This document shows, piece by piece, positions 63,266 to 64,000 of a stretch of 64,000 bases of DNA. Under the pieces are notes generated by a model. That model was not told where the DNA came from and ran no database searches. It worked only from the letters and a program-made list of their open reading frames with translations. This DNA comes from Succinivibrio dextrinosolvens (GTDB lineage Bacteria; Pseudomonadota; Gammaproteobacteria; Enterobacterales; Succinivibrionaceae): positions 704,747 through 768,746 of the forward strand of contig NZ_CP047056.1 of NCBI RefSeq assembly GCF_011065405.1. The letters are read 5' to 3'. The position numbers and the translations under genes are program-made. Within the stretch, counting starts at the first letter, position 1, and every line of letters starts with the position of its first letter.

Positions 63266-64000
63266 ATGTTTGTTCTGATTATTTTAATTTCATACTTTGC
63301 AATTCTTTATACCTACAGCTATTTTCACGGAGCAAAAAACTCCAATGAAACTTTTTTCAGAGGAGATAGAAATTCGCCATGGTATCTTGTTGCCTTCGGT
63401 ATGATCGGAGCCTCTTTATCAGGAATAACCTTCGTTTCTGTACCAGGTATGGTTATGTGGTCAGACATGACTTATCTTCAGACCTGTCTTGGCTATATTC
63501 TTGGATATTTTATTGTTGCCTTTGTTCTGCTGCCGATTTTCTACCGTAATAACCTGACCACCATTTACTCTTTTCTCAAAATCAGACTTGGTGAAACTTC
63601 CTACAAAACCGGAGCCTTATTTTTCCTGATTTCTAAACTCATAGGCGCTGCCGCAAGATTCTACGTAGTCTGCCTGATTTTAGACAGATTCGTCTTTAAG
63701 GAATTCAATATTCCGTTCTTTGTAACAGTTCCTTTTCTTATGACTCTAATCTGGCTGTATACCAGAAATGGAGGAATAAAAACGCTAGTACATACGGACG
63801 TAATTCAGACCTTTTTTATGCTGCTCTCACTAGGGGTTATTCTTTACGGTGTAATGGATGTTTTAGACTTCAGCCTTATGGATGCCTACAAGGAAGTTGT
63901 AGCAAGCAGTCATAGCAGAATCTTTGAGTTTTCTGATATCAAATCACCACAGAACTTCTTTAAGCAGTTTATCAGTGGAGCATTCATCGTAGTTGTTATG
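63266..64000 (+). CDS. Sodium:solute symporter (SSS family), N-terminal part
   Basis: The frame opens with ATG at 63266 and is still open at the window's end (245 codons). It starts with helix LIILISYFAILYTYSYF and has YLVAFGMIGASLSGITFVSVPGMV, a typical first sodium-site region of SSS transporters. Further helices follow (LGYILGYFIVAFVLLPIFYR and GAAARFYVVCLILD). The solute cannot be named from this part. The ribosome site before the ATG is poor (AAGATGG), so the exact start is uncertain. Confidence 0.85.
   Translation, partial: MFVLIILISYFAILYTYSYFHGAKNSNETFFRGDRNSPWYLVAFGMIGASLSGITFVSVPGMVMWSDMTYLQTCLGYILGYFIVAFVLLPIFYRNNLTTIYSFLKIRLGETSYKTGALFFLISKLIGAAARFYVVCLILDRFVFKEFNIPFFVTVPFLMTLIWLYTRNGGIKTLVHTDVIQTFFMLLSLGVILYGVMDVLDFSLMDAYKEVVASSHSRIFEFSDIKSPQNFFKQFISGAFIVVVM

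Noticed and set aside
1-64000. CRISPR arrays.
   Set aside because: No set of regularly spaced short repeats was seen; the only repeats are the ATPase duplication and isolated hairpins.

Overview
The window is a low-GC stretch of a bacterial chromosome that I read as gammaproteobacterial. Signs of this are a minC-minD-minE operon of the enterobacterial type, rlmI, a YcgL-family gene, a 411-residue SerA with a C-terminal ACT domain, an AroG-type DAHP synthase and the pgk-fba pair. A host-associated anaerobe of the Succinivibrionaceae type would fit, because such genomes often carry many AAA-ATPase/PD-DEXK proteins. The taxon is an inference and was not tested.

Region 1 (1-35.7 kb) is an accessory island whose unifying theme appears to be RNA repair and nucleic-acid metabolism. 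It holds a TROVE/Ro60 (Rsr) gene directly preceded by a structured RNA that looks like a bacterial Y RNA, in an operon with an AddB-like nuclease and an AddA-like helicase-nuclease (2.5-10.9 kb). Further along are a three-domain polynucleotide kinase-phosphatase-RNA ligase (25.1-27.3 kb) and a divergent run of unknown genes, a DIP1984-family protein, a SLOG-fold protein and a WYL regulator (27.6-31.9 kb). Three tandem paralogues follow, one fused to a cyclic-phosphate-processing receiver-like domain (31.9-35.4 kb). At least six transcription units in the island share a promoter-like signature, TCTGGAA, 16 bases, then an AT-rich -10-like hexamer. This suggests one regulon.

Between these modules (11-25 kb) is a scrambled zone. 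It has four intact AAA-ATPase/PD-DEXK genes, a fifth broken by an IS4-type element and a TnpB element, a roughly 1.95-kb tandem duplication, and fragments of a YqiA-like esterase and of a second WYL gene. The island ends with a probable Ibs-like type I toxin peptide at 35.6 kb.

Region 2 (36-64 kb) is mostly housekeeping. It contains serA, aroG behind an aromatic-rich leader peptide, a six-gene minus-strand run (macA-macB-pepT-rfbD-outer membrane efflux lipoprotein-xthA), rlmI and a glyoxalase-II-like hydrolase. A four-gene unit follows: a DUF3990 ADP-ribosyltransferase-like gene, an unknown, a NADAR gene and a YcgL gene. Then come an alanine/sodium symporter, minCDE, an M48 lipoprotein protease, azlCD, lysC, fliD with a sigma-28 promoter, fba and pgk, and the start of a sodium:solute symporter. 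No tRNA, rRNA or CRISPR array was seen.
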